Source: JAOAPY01 sp038237475 (GTDB lineage: Bacteria > Acidobacteriota > Blastocatellia > Pyrinomonadales > Pyrinomonadaceae). Taken from it: a stretch of 64,000 bases of DNA. The translations under genes and the position numbers were made by a program. The notes beneath the pieces are model-generated. The model saw only the letters and a list, made by a program, of their open reading frames with translations, made no database searches and was not told where the DNA came from. Of this stretch, positions 63,134-64,000 are shown in pieces (positions within the stretch are counted from its first letter, which is position 1; every line of letters starts with the position of its first letter). Where the stretch lies: the NCBI GenBank assembly GCA_038237475.1, contig JBBRYS010000009.1, positions 1-64,000 of the forward strand, given 5' to 3'.

Positions 63134-64000
63134 ATGACCGAGGCAAAAGACTTATGGGGTGGTCGATTTACAGGCGCCGCCGAGGTGGGGTTTGTGAAAT
63201 TCAACCGCTCGTTTGGATTTGATCGGCGTCTTTTCGACGCCGACGTGCGAGCGAGCATCGCTCATTGTGGAGGCCTGATCGGGGCGGGAGTGCTGGACCA
63301 GGACGAAGGGAGTCTGATCACCGGCGCCCTGCAAACGATTCTGGAGCGGGGTCGGCAGGATGAGAATTACTTTGACCACACCGCGGAGGACGTTCATTCG
63401 TTCGTCGAAGCGCGGCTCATAGAACTTGCCGGCGATGCCGGGCGCAAGCTGCACACCGGCCGCAGTCGGAACGACCAGGTGGCTACCGATTTCAGACTCT
63501 GGTTGCGCGATGAATTGGATGTTGTCAGCCTCGCGCTGCAGACGGCGCAGCTGGCGTTACTTGAACTCGCGGAAGCGAATCAGGAAACAGTCATTCCGGG
63601 TTACACACATCTACAACGCGCCCAACCGGTTCTCCTCGCGCACTGGTGTCTCGCGTATTTTGAAATGTTTCGCCGTGACCGCGAGCGGATGATTGACGTG
63701 CGCAAAAGAGTCAATGTCATGCCACTCGGCTCTGCCGCTCTGGCCGGCACGTCATACCCGATCGATCGCGAGACAGTGGCGCGCGAGTTGGGCTTTGCCG
63801 CAGTTGCTCGCAATAGTCTGGACGCCGTTAGCGACCGCGACTTTTGCGTGGAATTTGCTGCTGCCTGTTCTCTCATTATGGTCCACCTTTCCCGGCTGGC
63901 TGAGGACATCATCCTTTATGCCACGACGGAATTCGGCTTTTTCGAGTTGAGCGATGCAGTGGCGACGGGTTCGAGCCTGATGCCGCAAAAGAAGAATCCC
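63134..64000 (+). CDS. argH: argininosuccinate lyase (partial, 5' part)
   Basis: ArgH splits argininosuccinate to arginine and fumarate, the last step. The ATG at 63134 follows GCAGGAG. The frame is open to the window edge; 289 codons are visible, ending in the family signature GSSLMPQKKNP. Earlier motifs are LWGGRFTG and KLHTGRSRNDQVATD with the conserved catalytic regions. It is divergent from argR, so separate from the minus-strand arg genes. Confidence 0.96.
   Translation, partial: MTEAKDLWGGRFTGAAEVGFVKFNRSFGFDRRLFDADVRASIAHCGGLIGAGVLDQDEGSLITGALQTILERGRQDENYFDHTAEDVHSFVEARLIELAGDAGRKLHTGRSRNDQVATDFRLWLRDELDVVSLALQTAQLALLELAEANQETVIPGYTHLQRAQPVLLAHWCLAYFEMFRRDRERMIDVRKRVNVMPLGSAALAGTSYPIDRETVARELGFAAVARNSLDAVSDRDFCVEFAAACSLIMVHLSRLAEDIILYATTEFGFFELSDAVATGSSLMPQKKNP

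Overview
The window looks like a chromosomal segment of a GC-moderate, Gram-negative bacterium, most likely an acidobacterium of the Blastocatellia type. This assignment is inferred from gene content: a DUF4214 tail, an LptE-like outer-membrane lipoprotein, several exported carboxypeptidase-regulatory and ankyrin-type proteins, an arginine operon with an acetylornithine-type carbamoyltransferase, and many short palindromic intergenic repeats. It has not been confirmed with a marker such as rRNA. About 55 protein genes are supported. I found no tRNA, rRNA, CRISPR array, prophage or complete insertion sequence.

Layout. 1-9.7 kb: the end of a DUF4214 protein, an exported protein, a MATE exporter, a cupin, an isolated radical SAM enzyme, an HXXEE membrane protein coupled to an exported amidohydrolase, hemB, a thioesterase, then a wrecked acyl-CoA ligase gene interrupted by a 305-bp inverted-repeat element. 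9.7-25.5 kb: a 2037-residue zinc-ribbon membrane protein, two small proteins, an exported M14 carboxypeptidase, a YdeP-like molybdoenzyme, free-methionine-sulfoxide reductase, pirin and an MFS transporter. 25.5-30.5 kb: tandem and inverted repeats, nth, a three-gene set (HEAGH metallopeptidase, Ddl-like ATP-grasp ligase, PLP threonine dehydratase/serine racemase-like enzyme), and a membrane-protein gene with two frameshifts. 30.8-35.9 kb: mostly minus-strand accessory genes (ankyrin, DHFR-like, VOC, a truncated retropepsin) and an NlpC/P60 hydrolase.

35.9-49 kb is housekeeping. A seven-gene minus-strand run, phoH-ybeY-corC-CWC-deoxyhypusine-synthase-like-YkgJ-MM0924, is followed by rpsT, lptE-holA and tilS-ftsH-folP. 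49-53.5 kb holds a hemerythrin-like lipoprotein, two divergent alkaline-phosphatase-superfamily genes (one frameshifted) and a DinB protein.

53.7-64 kb is an arginine biosynthesis locus. Minus strand: argR, argG, a P-loop protein of unknown function, argC, argD, a GT39-like membrane protein, a small membrane protein, argF' and argB. Plus strand: argH, divergent from argR across ArgR-box-like palindromes. Together these cover N-acetylglutamate to arginine except the first acetylation and the deacetylation. The unexplained P-loop gene between argG and argC is the most interesting candidate for a missing pathway role.

At least five families of dispersed palindromes (called A-E here) occupy intergenic spaces, often between convergent genes, and in one case supply a gene's stop codon. 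Three genes or gene remnants are broken by frameshifts and one exported protease is cut short.
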